Below, piece by piece: positions 1 to 8,373 of a stretch of 64,000 bases of DNA. The DNA comes from SIAJ01 sp963773845 (lineage in GTDB: Bacteria; Planctomycetota; Planctomycetia; Gemmatales; Gemmataceae): assembly GCA_963773845.1 (NCBI GenBank), contig CAVZCU010000012.1, positions 1 through 64,000 on the forward strand, read 5' to 3'. How positions within the stretch are numbered: the stretch's first letter is position 1; every line of letters begins with the position of its first letter. Both the position numbers and the translations under genes were made by a program. The notes beneath the pieces were generated by a model. The model was not told the DNA's origin and searched no databases. It saw nothing but the letters and a program-made list of their open reading frames with translations.

Positions 1-310
1 TCAATCGAGTTGCGGTACAGACAGCCGAACCGGGTTAGCCCGCTCGCCGGCAAGTCTGGGCTGCGGGATTTAATCGCGTTGCGGTACCGACGAAACCGAA
101 TGCGTTTCGCCAACGAATCCGCCTCGAATCGGTAATCCAAAGTTTTACTGAAAATATGTTCACTTTCATTTGACAACCGCCCTTTTGGACCATTAGCTGT
201 CATTGAGTGGGTGACAACACACACCACATCTCTCGACGCGGGCTGATTTCGCTCCGCGGTTCCCAAGCCAGACCCGACGCAATCGCGGCTTGCACTTCTG
301 GAGATCTCCC
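1..310. other. Leading non-coding stretch with a 20-bp direct repeat
   Basis: No convincing gene. A 20-bp sequence at 3-22 recurs at 72-91 with 18 of 20 bases identical (core GTTGCGGTAC). A TTGACA box at 172-177, followed 17 bases later by the weak match TTAGCT, is a possible housekeeping promoter for the gene at 311, but this is a guess. GGAG at 300-303 serves as ribosome binding site for the ATG at 311. Confidence 0.35.
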
Positions 311-790
311 ATGAGCAGCAATCTCAAAACCCTTCTTCACATCGCCGCCGAGATGCGGGCCGTTGGTCATTCCTGGCAGGCCATCGCTGAGAAAGTCCAG
401 CGCAAGACCTCGACCTGCCAGAACTGGCCGATCCGGTATCGCGCCCAGTGGGAGCCGCTCCTATTCCAGGTGCAAAAGAGTCGCTTTGAACAGATCCATC
501 AGGAATGTGAGTCGCAAATGCATGGACTCATGCGTAGCGACGATCTCAAGATCCGTTTGAAATCGAATGAGTGCTGGATGAAGTATTCCACCAAGGCTTT
601 TGGCATGGCGAGCGTCGTGGCAACCAACCGGTTGAGAAGCCGAAGACGCCCAATGAACGGATCTTGGAGGGGGTGCTGGAAGACATGAACGACTGGCGTG
701 AGCGTCTGGACCGCAAACGAGCGATCCAGGGGTTGCCACCACTTACGGACGACGAGTTCATGCTCGAATGGGACCGGCAGGGCAACGCCA
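311..790 (+). CDS. HTH-type DNA-binding protein, frameshifted, 3' end unclear
   Basis: Starts at ATG 311 with GGAG seven bases upstream. The first 100 residues contain a helix-turn-helix-like segment (HSWQAIAEKVQRKTSTCQNW, about residues 17-36) like those in small planctomycete proteins that choose by homeodomain-like motifs. Near 620-628 the coding frame moves by one base: the original frame becomes Arg-rich, while the +1 frame continues with a sensible sequence (EKPKTPNERILEGVLEDMND) to about 790. Beyond that both frames run into the palindromic repeat cluster. After the cluster the original frame carries a CEWC...C segment and stops at 1141, which may be a displaced C-terminal zinc-binding end. 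The +1 frame stays open through the repeats into the next gene, which I regard as fortuitous. Function inferred only from the HTH; confidence in boundaries is low. Confidence 0.5.
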
Positions 791-925
791 GTGGGACGGA
801 TTCTCGTGGGACGGATTTGCAATCCGTCCTACAAGACGCCGAGAGTAGGACGGATTACAAATCCGTCCCACGAGACTCTGTCCCACGAGAATTTGAAAGT
901 GGGACGGATTTGCAATCCGTCTCGC
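791..925. repeat. Cluster of three GGGACGGATTTGCAATCCGTCCC-type palindromes
   Basis: Three palindromic units lie at 806-830, 844-871 and 899-923, plus a partial unit at 791-801. Each has arms GGACGGATT and AATCCGTCC around a 3-5 base centre. Read through in frame they encode GTDLQSV, TDYKSVP or VGRICNPS strings. Such strings are, to my knowledge, common in predicted planctomycete proteins, which marks this as an interspersed repeat family and not protein-specific sequence. All possible frames through it are open for a long way, so it fuses neighbouring reading frames. Confidence 0.85.
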
Positions 926-1317
926 AGCAATCCTTCCCTCCAAGGGCATTCGTGCTGCTCGTGCTGGGGTTTCTATTCCTTTGGGCAACCAGGGATCGAA
1001 GTTTCATTGCCTCACGAAATCCGGAAGTGCGAATGGTGCAGGCGCTTGGCGACGCCGACGCCGGGTACGAAACAGTGCCACGGACCGCCGAACTCCTCTT
1101 TCGGCCGGGCCCGCGAACACATGGGGTGGGGCACTGGATAAAGCCCGTAGAATCGGGTACTTTGGAATTGTGCGCCCGCCTTAACGGCTTTTGCGCGATT
1201 GGGTTGATAGAGCCGAGGCGGGTCGTTCGAGGAAACGACCCTCAAACGGAATTTGTCCTCATCCGAAGGCTTCAAAACCCGCGGTTGCCTTCGCAGAATC
1301 TTCCCCCCACAATCACC

Positions 1318-2475
1318 ATGTCGCGCAAAACCGACCGCTTCGTTCCGAACCTGGAGCTACTGGACGAACGCTGCCAGCCGAGCGTGCTCTACTATGGCGG
1401 AAACGTTCTGCCGAATGTCGAAGCCCAAGCAGTCTATCTGGGTAGCCAGTGGGCAACGCCGACCGCCTCCATGCCCACGCCGAGCAAGATGGACGCATCG
1501 CTCGCAAATTTGACAAACAGCGCCTACATGGACACGCTCACCCAGGCCGGCTACGGAGTCGGCCGGGGAAGTGCCTCGGCGGGAGCGATCGACAAGACGG
1601 CTTTTCCGTCGAACGCAACCGTCTCCGATGCCACGATCCAATCGCGAATCCAGGCCGACATCAAGAGTGGCCTGTTGCAACAACCGGACGCGAATCGACT
1701 TTACGTCGTCTATGTTCAGCCGAATGTGGCTGTGAATCTTGGATTCGGCCAGGGGACGACCCAGCAGGGCGTGTTGGGCTATCACGGTGCATTCGGCGGG
1801 ACCGATGCGAGCGGCCATGCGACCACGATTCGCTATGCGGTCATCGCCTATCCGGGTGGGTCGGTGGGAAACAGCAGCATGGGGACCAGTGCCGTCGATC
1901 AACTGACCGCGGTCGCCTCCCATGAAGTTGCCGAGGCCGCTACGGATCCCGATGTGAACTACGCGCAACTTGGCTGGTATGACCCGCGACGTGGCGAAAT
2001 CGGCGACATCACCGAGAACAATCCCAATGCCCTGGTGCGGCTCAACGGCTACTTGGTCCAGCTCTGCGCCGATAAGAACGATCAACTCTTGAGCCTGCCG
2101 AGCACTTCGACACCGACGCCGACGCCTTCACCGACACCAGGCACGCCGTCGACGCCGAGCACCCAGCAAGCCGGCACGACGACGAGATTGGTCGCCGGGC
2201 CGGTAGTTTACCACGGCTGGTTCTTCCCGCCGACCGTCACTCTGACGGCGATCGTTTCGTCGAGTGCGGGCGCGATTCCCGCCGGCGGCACGGTGCAACT
2301 GCTTTACAACGGCAGCGTGATCGCGAACGGTAAAGTGCAAGTGATCAATGGGATTGCGTACGCGCAATTCACGATCGCGTTCTATAGCTACGGGCAATTC
2401 CACTTCACGACGCATTATGCCGGCAGCGACGTCTCGGCGCCGAGCACCAGCAATGGCTTGACGGTCCGGATCTGA
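1318..2475 (+). CDS. Probable surface protein with HExxE-type motif and C-terminal Ig-like domain
   Basis: 385 residues from ATG 1318. The frame is open far upstream, but the N-terminal segment from here (LELLDERCQPSVL, residues 12-24) matches the 'LExLEDR..PS' leader common to planctomycete surface proteins, which decides the start. The central domain (about 35-255) ends in ASHEVAEAATDPD at 200-212. A similar SHE..EA.TDP signature occurs in PHI-1/EXORDIUM-like and metalloprotease-like proteins, so zinc binding is possible but unproven. A Thr/Pro-rich linker (about 261-285) leads to a beta-sandwich resembling bacterial Ig-like domains (about 288-385). No strong ribosome binding site is visible. 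The gene converges on the kinase gene, only seven bases away. Confidence 0.65.
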   Translation: MSRKTDRFVPNLELLDERCQPSVLYYGGNVLPNVEAQAVYLGSQWATPTASMPTPSKMDASLANLTNSAYMDTLTQAGYGVGRGSASAGAIDKTAFPSNATVSDATIQSRIQADIKSGLLQQPDANRLYVVYVQPNVAVNLGFGQGTTQQGVLGYHGAFGGTDASGHATTIRYAVIAYPGGSVGNSSMGTSAVDQLTAVASHEVAEAATDPDVNYAQLGWYDPRRGEIGDITENNPNALVRLNGYLVQLCADKNDQLLSLPSTSTPTPTPSPTPGTPSTPSTQQAGTTTRLVAGPVVYHGWFFPPTVTLTAIVSSSAGAIPAGGTVQLLYNGSVIANGKVQVINGIAYAQFTIAFYSYGQFHFTTHYAGSDVSAPSTSNGLTVRI

Positions 2476-2482
2476 TCGTCCA

Positions 2483-4719
2483 CTATCGGCCATCGAATGG
2501 AGGAGTGGGTGACAGGGCGGCCAGATCGTGTCGCGTCCACCCTTCCAGAACGTAGGCGATTGCCGTCCCCGCGAGGCCGACGACGCTCAGGACGGCAACC
2601 GCCACCGGCGCCGAAGCGCCACGCGATGCCAGCAGAGCGACGCCCACGAGTGGCACGGCGGTCGCGGCCGCTCGAAACCGGCTGAGTTGTTTGCCGACAC
2701 GCCGAAGCGCTGGTTGGTCAGCCTCGACCGGTCCGGATTGAGCCAGCAATGATGGATACCACACTCGTACTGCCGCGAAAGTGATTAGGAAGTACGGATA
2801 GGCCGCCGCGATTAATCCGCACAGGACCAGCGACACAAGGAAATGGACATAGGCCTCCGTCCCCTGTTGCGGTGAGCCAGCCGCGACCGTCAGAGTAATG
2901 GGCCAGGTGAGTCCGGCGAAGCTCCAGCACGCCACGCAGACCAGAGCGCCAATCTCGCCGATTCGCAGCGCACGTCGTCGAGCGCGATCGCGTACTTCTT
3001 CTCCCAGAGCGTGGCCCAGCGCACTTGTCGCAATGCGGAGGCGAGCGGGCGCATCAAGAGAAAAACCGTCAACACTCCCAGTGGGAAAAAGATTCCATTC
3101 AGCAAAGGGATGATCGAATAGAAGACCTGCTCGGCCTTGTTCCCGTTACCCCACTGGCGAACAATTTCCGCGCGGTTGTAGACAATGTTGAAGATTGATG
3201 CGAGCGCGTTGGGAATGACGCCTGCGACAATCAATGTCCAATAGGGATATTGGCGGACCACCGCACGCCAGCCGCCGGGCTTCGGTCGTACCAAGGCTCG
3301 CGTTGCCGGCCGCAGGCACAGCCCGAGTTCGCTGGCCATCTCGGCCGCGGTCGCGGGACGCCGTTCCACATCGGGATCGAGGCAGCGTAAGAGCACCTCG
3401 CGTAAGCCGGGGACATCTCCATCCGCGATCGATGCCCTCTCGGCCACGGTCGGTCCCATCCTGCGGATCTCGACGAGTTCGTTCAACATTTCCGTCCAGC
3501 TCGAACCGCGCAGATCCTGGGTGAACGGGCGTTCGCCCGCAAGGAGTTCCCACAGCGTCACCGCCAGGCTGAAGATATCCGCCCGACCATCGAGACTCTC
3601 GGGTTCGCGGGAGTGGGCTGGGTTGAAAGCCTCGAGATGCTCCGGCGACATATACGGCAAGCTGCCGCCAAACACCGCGGATGGACCAGCGCCATCGAGC
3701 TTGGAACAGGAGCCGATGTTAAAGTCGGCGAGCAGGGGTTCGCCCTCCGGCGTCAGCAGGATGTTCGCGGGCTTGACGTCGCGGTGCAGTACGCCTTGCC
3801 GGTGGGCATAGTCCAGTGCGCCGGCTAGCTTGACGCCGAGCACGCAGACCGCCGCGGGCCAGCTTCGAGCGGACCAGTCCTTGCGAACGGCCGACGCGGG
3901 CGGGGGCACCTCGCCCCGTGCATGCAGCGCGGCGTCGACCGCTTCGAGCAATGTTTGTCCCGATCGTTCCTTGGTGGATGTCGCTCGCGCCTGGACGACG
4001 ACCTGTTGCAGCGTGCCGCCCGGCAAGTACGACATGTACACAAGCTGAACGTGATGGTCGGGCAAGAATCGCTGATCGAATACGCGTACGATGTGCGGAT
4101 GATCGAGTTGCGCCAGCGTCTGAGCTTCGGTGCCGCGTGCCGCCGATACTTTCAGAGCCACCATCCGCTGCATGCTTCGCTGACGGGCTAAAAACACGCG
4201 AGCAAATTGTCCCTCACCCAGGAGCGCGAGCAGGTCGAAGTCGTCGAGTTGAGCGCCCGGCTCGAACTGGACGTGCGGCGCCGCTGAAACGACTGATGTG
4301 GATTGGGTCTGAGGACCGTGATTCAACAATCGGCCCAAATCGTCGGCTCCGCGCGGAAAGCGGCGGAAGTAATCGTCCAAATCCACCGGCCGGCCCGCTT
4401 GCCGACGAAGATGGAAATCCTCATAAACGAGATCGGTCGGCGGGCCGTCATCGGCCAAGACAGGAAAGTCGCGAACATAATCTTCGAGGGGCCGGTCGAT
4501 ATTCCGCTGGATTCGGCGCTCGATGTCGAGTTTGATCAGCTCCGATAGGATCAGCGTGCGGGCTGGAAAGGAATCGTCGGGCAGGAATTCGCGAATCTCC
4601 GGGAACCGATCGCCGGCATCCCAAGCCTTGGCGAATGCCTCCAGGCGCTCGCCGACGTCGGCCCAAATCCGGGATCCCGAATCGATTCCGACCGTTGTGA
4701 GGTGCGAACCCGCATTCAT
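2483..4719 (-). CDS. Membrane Ser/Thr protein kinase (frameshifted)
   Basis: About 745 residues when one indel near 2955 is bridged. Order: a planctomycete kinase N-terminal region (1-150); kinase domain about 160-465 with P-loop LLGEGQFARVF, Lys190 in MVALK, catalytic HRDVKPAN (Asp314), a metal-binding motif DFN (332-334) in place of DFG, and SPE at 358-360; then about six hydrophobic segments (two before the break near 494-512 and 533-556, the rest after it). It would phosphorylate proteins at the cytoplasmic face of the membrane. It is divergent from the ECF sigma gene at 4825, a sigma/kinase arrangement typical of planctomycetes, so the sigma factor may be its target. Without correction the protein stops early, losing most membrane segments. 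Asn in DFN could weaken catalysis. Confidence 0.85.
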
Positions 4720-4824
4720 CGGAATTGGGATACTCGTGCGTAAGGGAATCTCGTTCGGTTACAATACAGCCCCGAGGCGGGTTACAGCAGATCGGTCACG
4801 CGAAGAGCCATTGGAGGATGCACC
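4720..4824. promoter_or_regulatory. Divergent promoter region between kinase and sigma factor genes
   Basis: The 105-base gap must hold both promoters. On the plus strand TACAAT at 4760-4765 is a fair -10 box but has no clear -35. GGAGG at 4813-4817 is a strong ribosome binding site seven bases before the GTG start of the sigma gene and fixes that start. No ribosome binding site is evident for the kinase. A short divergent gap fits joint control of the two genes, but no operator is recognisable. Confidence 0.35.
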
Positions 4825-5430
4825 GTGAGCAACGACCATGAACTATTGAGCGAGCGAATTCGCAATCACGATGCGGCCGCTCTCGCCGATTATCTCCAGG
4901 CGCGACACTCCGCCCTTCACGCATTTGTCGAACGGCGCTTGGGAAATGAGCTTCGAGGAAAGTGGGAGCCACAAGACGTACTCCAGGAGCTGGCCATCAA
5001 GTCCCTGCGCGAATTGCCCCAGACAGACCTGTCCGGTCGCGATCCGTTCGGCTGGTTGTGTCAACTGGCCGAACAGTGCATTATCGACGGCCATCGACGC
5101 TTCTCGGCCAACAAGCGGGCGACCGGCCGGGAAATTCCGGGCAACATGCGCATCGGCGAGCAGAGTCAAGACCTGATTGCCTTATTGTCTGCAAGTCTGA
5201 CGACCCCTTCGCAGGCGGTCGTGCGCGATGAACGCCAACAGCGGCTTGATTCCGCCCTCACTTCGTTTCCGCCGGAACATCGCGAAGTCCTGCGCTTGCG
5301 ATACGGCGAAGGTTTGGCGACCAAAGACGTTGCGTCGCGGCTCGGCAAGACGGAAGTGGCAACCCGAGTCCTGCTCAGCCGCCTCATTCATCGGCTTCAG
5401 GAACTCTTGGGCCCGGGCGAAATTGGTTGA
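4825..5430 (+). CDS. ECF RNA polymerase sigma factor, planctomycete kinase-linked type
   Basis: 201 residues from GTG 4825, fixed by GGAGG seven bases upstream. Sigma-2 region about 25-95 (LRGKWEPQDVLQELAIKSL, then DPFGWLCQLAEQCIIDGHRR), sigma-4 region about 145-195 (PPEHREVLRLRYGEGLATKDVASRLG, with the DNA-reading helix after it). Length and domain order are those of a compact ECF factor without an extension, unlike the fusions later in this window. It would direct RNA polymerase to a small set of promoters. The divergent neighbour is a membrane Ser/Thr kinase, so regulation by phosphorylation is a reasonable inference in place of an anti-sigma factor, none of which is seen here. The downstream gene for a secreted His/Tyr-rich protein could be a target. 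Confidence 0.9.
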   Translation: MSNDHELLSERIRNHDAAALADYLQARHSALHAFVERRLGNELRGKWEPQDVLQELAIKSLRELPQTDLSGRDPFGWLCQLAEQCIIDGHRRFSANKRATGREIPGNMRIGEQSQDLIALLSASLTTPSQAVVRDERQQRLDSALTSFPPEHREVLRLRYGEGLATKDVASRLGKTEVATRVLLSRLIHRLQELLGPGEIG

Positions 5431-5550
5431 GCCCGATTTTTGGCCGCTTCTCGGAAGCGGCGTGTAACACGTCACACGGGCTTTCGCTCTGCAAGGTAGA
5501 CCGGGGAAAACCAAACGGTCAAACCAAAAACCTCAAGCGGAGCAAGTTCC

Positions 5551-5985
5551 ATGAAACCGTTCATCGCAGCACTCGCCGTCGTTGTCCTCACAATCGGGTC
5601 CGCCTCGGCTGGCAAACCAGGCCACAACTCGGGTGGACATCGATCTCATAACGGCAGTAGCTACCACGGCAACAGCTACCACGGCAACAGCTATCACGGC
5701 AACAAAATCCACTTTGGAAATTACCACCTGACCTACGGCAAGAAGTTTCGGGGCGGCTGGTACTACCCCGGCAAGTATCACCACCACTGGAGCTACCAGT
5801 GCTACTGGCCGAAGTATGGTTGCACATGCTATTGGTGCCCATCGACTCGCTGTTACTACTACTGGTACGCTCCGTCCGGCTGCTACTACCCGGTCAGCTA
5901 CATCCAAACTGCGAAGCCAGTGTTCGCAAGCGAGGCGGAGGGTGATGATGGTCCTCCCGCGGGTGTTCCCGGGTTGCCGGAGTAA
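5551..5985 (+). CDS. Secreted His/Tyr/Cys-rich repeat protein
   Basis: 144 residues. A clear signal peptide (MKPFIAALAVVVLTIGSASA, cleavage after about residue 20) is followed by Gly/His/Ser-rich sequence with three SYHGN repeats (37-51), then an aromatic section with WYYPGKYHHHWSYQCYWP and CTCYWCP (about 68-95) and a short acidic, Pro-rich tail. The density of His, Cys and Tyr suggests a metal-binding or cross-linked envelope protein. No named domain is recognised. It lies 120 bases behind the ECF sigma gene on the same strand. A weak purine-rich site (cggagc) precedes the ATG. Confidence 0.75.
   Translation: MKPFIAALAVVVLTIGSASAGKPGHNSGGHRSHNGSSYHGNSYHGNSYHGNKIHFGNYHLTYGKKFRGGWYYPGKYHHHWSYQCYWPKYGCTCYWCPSTRCYYYWYAPSGCYYPVSYIQTAKPVFASEAEGDDGPPAGVPGLPE
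5659..5703 (+). repeat. Tandem 15-bp repeat inside the secreted protein gene
   Basis: Three head-to-tail copies of AGCTACCACGGCAAC, the third with one change (TAT for TAC), encoding SYHGN each time. In-frame unit length allows copy number to vary without breaking the gene. Confidence 0.85.
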
Positions 5986-6015
5986 ATTGATCGAATCGCT
6001 CGCCGCTTTCCTCGA

Positions 6016-7029
6016 TCATCGCATACGCGGGGGAAGCGGCACGAACAACAACCGCTTGGGCGCCTTGCCGACTGGGACACGAGCAATCACCTGAAGCGTC
6101 GCAGTGTCGAGGACCGCCACCGTGTCGCCGATTCGCTCGCTGATGTAGCAATACTGGCCGCCGGGCGAGAAACACATCCAATAACCGCCCCCCTTCATGA
6201 CGATCGTCGCCTTTTGCTTGGGCGGTTCAACCGTATTGTCGAAAACATATGTTCGGTCGTGAAAGACATCACACATCCAGATTTCCTTTTCGTCGGGAGT
6301 CAATCCAATGCCGTGGCTGCGGCTTGCCTTTCGGAGCAGCTCCGCCGGCACAGTCGCCTCGACGCGGTGGATGACCTTCCTCGTCGCCAGATCGGCGACT
6401 TCAAATCCAATCAGCGTATCGACGTTGACATAGAGACGCTTTTCGTCCTTCGACAGGGCGATGGGCCGCGGTGCATCCGAAAGTGGAATCTCGCCGATCA
6501 ATTGATGGGTCGTGGTATCGGCGATCAACACGTGGTAAGAGCCTTTCGGTCCAAGGTACATTCGCCGGCCGTCGGGGGAACACAATGTGTTGTGCGGGCG
6601 GCCGCCCGTTGGGATTTTCTTGACGACTTTGCCCTTGACTGTATCCACGACCCACCAGGTCGCGTCGTCGCATGGAATATAGGCCAGTTTTCCATCTGGC
6701 GTGCAAGCAAGCTGGTTCGGCCGGGGGCCAATCTTCATTCTCCGGGTGACTTTGTCCGTCACCGGATCGAACCAGAGCAATTCGCCTTCATCGCCGTGCG
6801 TGTTTTCAATCGTGATGAAGAGTTGGTTCCCGGCCGCGGTGCCAACCAGCCCATGCGGTTGTGGTCCCACTTCAATGCGCCGGATGACCTTATTCGTTGC
6901 GGTGTCGATGACAGTCAAGTCGTTGCCGGCCGAATTTGCGACGTAAAGTTTGCCTTGAACTCCCGCCGCCGCCGAATCGACATTGAGTCCTGCGGCCACG
7001 ACTATGATGGCTAGTGCAATGTGACGCAT
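6016..7029 (-). CDS. Secreted YVTN-type beta-propeller repeat protein
   Basis: 337 residues. Signal peptide about 1-22 (MRHIALAIIVVAAGLNVDSAAA), then roughly seven repeats of about 40 residues of the YVTN/NHL-like kind: KLYVANSAGNDLTVIDTATN at about 27-46, later DGKLAYIPCDD, DGRRMYLGPKG, DEKRLYVNVD and GQYCYISER. These blades build a beta-propeller in the periplasm or on the surface, generally a binding scaffold; no catalytic residues can be assigned. The gene precedes no obvious partner; the TfoX-like gene lies 46 bases upstream on the same strand, so the two may be co-transcribed. Confidence 0.8.
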   Translation of the reverse strand: MRHIALAIIVVAAGLNVDSAAAGVQGKLYVANSAGNDLTVIDTATNKVIRRIEVGPQPHGLVGTAAGNQLFITIENTHGDEGELLWFDPVTDKVTRRMKIGPRPNQLACTPDGKLAYIPCDDATWWVVDTVKGKVVKKIPTGGRPHNTLCSPDGRRMYLGPKGSYHVLIADTTTHQLIGEIPLSDAPRPIALSKDEKRLYVNVDTLIGFEVADLATRKVIHRVEATVPAELLRKASRSHGIGLTPDEKEIWMCDVFHDRTYVFDNTVEPPKQKATIVMKGGGYWMCFSPGGQYCYISERIGDTVAVLDTATLQVIARVPVGKAPKRLLFVPLPPRMR

Positions 7030-7075
7030 TCGCGTTTTCCCCGAGGTTTCATCGTCTGGATCACAATGGATGGTC

Positions 7076-7405
7076 TCATTTCACCGGCAACTTCAAGACG
7101 AACTGCAACGCTTTCTGAATCCATCCCTGGAGTTGCTCGTCCCCCCGCAGTCCATCCCCAGCTACCAGGATCCAACCCTTCATGGGCATTCCGGTGATGT
7201 CGAATTCATGCACGTGCGGCTGCTTCAACGCGTCGCTGCCGTCCTGGGGTTCAAGCCGAACAATAAGTGAATCCTTCCAAATCCCGACGAGCATATTGCC
7301 GTTGAGCAGAAAACCGATCCCGCCGAATATCCGCTTCTCAACGATGGTCTTTCGCCGTGCCAGGTATCGACGAATTCGATCTGCCAGTTCTTCGCTAAAG
7401 GCCAT
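7076..7405 (-). CDS. TfoX/Sxy N-terminal domain family protein
   Basis: 109 residues starting at MAFSEELADRIRRYL; GGAG lies seven bases upstream of this ATG, which is preferred over an ATG 57 bases further out. The TfoX N-terminal fold is recognised from the pattern ELADRIRRYL...EKRIFGGIGFLLNGNMLVGI (residues 6-44) and the later motif GMPMKGWILV. In gamma-proteobacteria TfoX proteins affect competence, but stand-alone N-terminal-domain proteins like this are widespread and of unknown role. It is divergent from the gene at 7530 with a 124-base gap. Confidence 0.8.
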   Translation of the reverse strand: MAFSEELADRIRRYLARRKTIVEKRIFGGIGFLLNGNMLVGIWKDSLIVRLEPQDGSDALKQPHVHEFDITGMPMKGWILVAGDGLRGDEQLQGWIQKALQFVLKLPVK

Positions 7406-7529
7406 GCGATTCTCCGGTCGGGAGCAGCCGGTTTCATCAAGAACTAATGAACGGTCATTCACTTTTCTATCACCTCCCTCTCAGAGAGTGAAAGCTACTA
7501 TTCCGAAGTCATTCTCGGAGACATTGAAA

Positions 7530-8258
7530 ATGTTTGGCTATAGCTCACCCGAACGATTGCCTCTCTCGTCGGACGATTTACCGGCGCTCGCGTCTCGGTG
7601 GAAACGCTGGCTGGCGTTACTTCTATTCCCATTTCGACAAGCTCGTCGCAATAAAGCCGTGTTTGGCACGCAGCACCGCGAAGCGGTGGACGAGTGGTGG
7701 CTTCGAATGCGAAATAACCCGGGACCGGCGCAAGGAGAAACGCGACTTTTGGCTCGGCTGATCGACGAGCATTCCCATCGCATTCTGAAAAGATGCCTCA
7801 GACCGGCAGGCCGAGTGCATGCCTTCTCCCTAAATTGGGTGGATGAAGCCGCCCTGCGGAGAACCTGTGCGATGGCCACACCAACTGGACAAATCATTGC
7901 GAGGCCGATGGTAGCCCGGGCGTGTGGCTGCCTTTGTGAATTCCAGCATTACGCGGTCGATAAGTATCGCGCGCAGCGGCTTGCCAAGTTCCAGGGCACG
8001 CGTTGCGCCGATTGCGTCGCCAAGGCCGAGGAGGAACGCAAGCGAGCGGCGGCAGCGCTTCCGGGCAAGGGCGAGGCCATATTGGGCCTTCCAAAGGGGT
8101 CGCAGATCACATTGACTCGAAAGCCCGATGGCAAGTGGCTTGGAGTTTTGACTGCGGAAGGAATAACGGTCGAGGCAACGGCCGAATGGCCACAAGGTCT
8201 ATCGGGCACGCTTGCCCGACTGTGGGCCGGAGAACGTGAGAAGCCGGTCAAAAAATAG
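7530..8258 (+). CDS. Conserved-looking hypothetical protein
   Basis: 242 residues from ATG 7530, with GGAG at 7516-7519. The frame is open upstream across the TfoX gene, but that part is an antisense shadow. No membrane segment or signal peptide. The N-terminal third is Arg/Trp-rich (RWKRWLALLLFPFRQARR). Cysteines are grouped as CGCLC and RCADC in the middle, which could bind a metal, followed by an Ala/Lys-rich helix and a C-terminal beta-rich stretch (GSQITLTRKPDGKWLGVLTA). I do not recognise the family. A convergent terminator follows. Confidence 0.6.
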   Translation: MFGYSSPERLPLSSDDLPALASRWKRWLALLLFPFRQARRNKAVFGTQHREAVDEWWLRMRNNPGPAQGETRLLARLIDEHSHRILKRCLRPAGRVHAFSLNWVDEAALRRTCAMATPTGQIIARPMVARACGCLCEFQHYAVDKYRAQRLAKFQGTRCADCVAKAEEERKRAAAALPGKGEAILGLPKGSQITLTRKPDGKWLGVLTAEGITVEATAEWPQGLSGTLARLWAGEREKPVKK

Positions 8259-8280
8259 AGTGCGATTCAAGATCGGCGGT

Positions 8281-8350
8281 CCAGCGAGCGGAACCTGACG
8301 CGCACGCGTAGGAATAGTTTAACATTCGCCTGCGCGTCAAGCTTTGCTGG
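8281..8350. terminator. Imperfect long hairpin between convergent genes
   Basis: Inner arms TGACGCGC (8296-8303) and GCGCGTCA (8332-8339) and outer arms CCAGCGAGC (8281-8289) and GCTTTGCTGG (8341-8350) pair across an AT-rich centre. It sits between the convergent genes ending at 8258 and 8374, so a bidirectional terminator is likely. Confidence 0.5.
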
Positions 8351-8373
8351 CCGGCTAAATCTGCAACTTACCT

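Noticed and set aside
791..925. CRISPR array
   Set aside because: Units are palindromic, unevenly spaced, only three, with no unique spacers of constant length and no cas genes.
571..2475. One 634-codon open frame joining the HTH gene's end, the repeat cluster and the HExxE protein
   Set aside because: The repeats have no stops and fuse frames by chance. The planctomycete leader LELLDERCQPSVL just after ATG 1318 marks a separate gene start.
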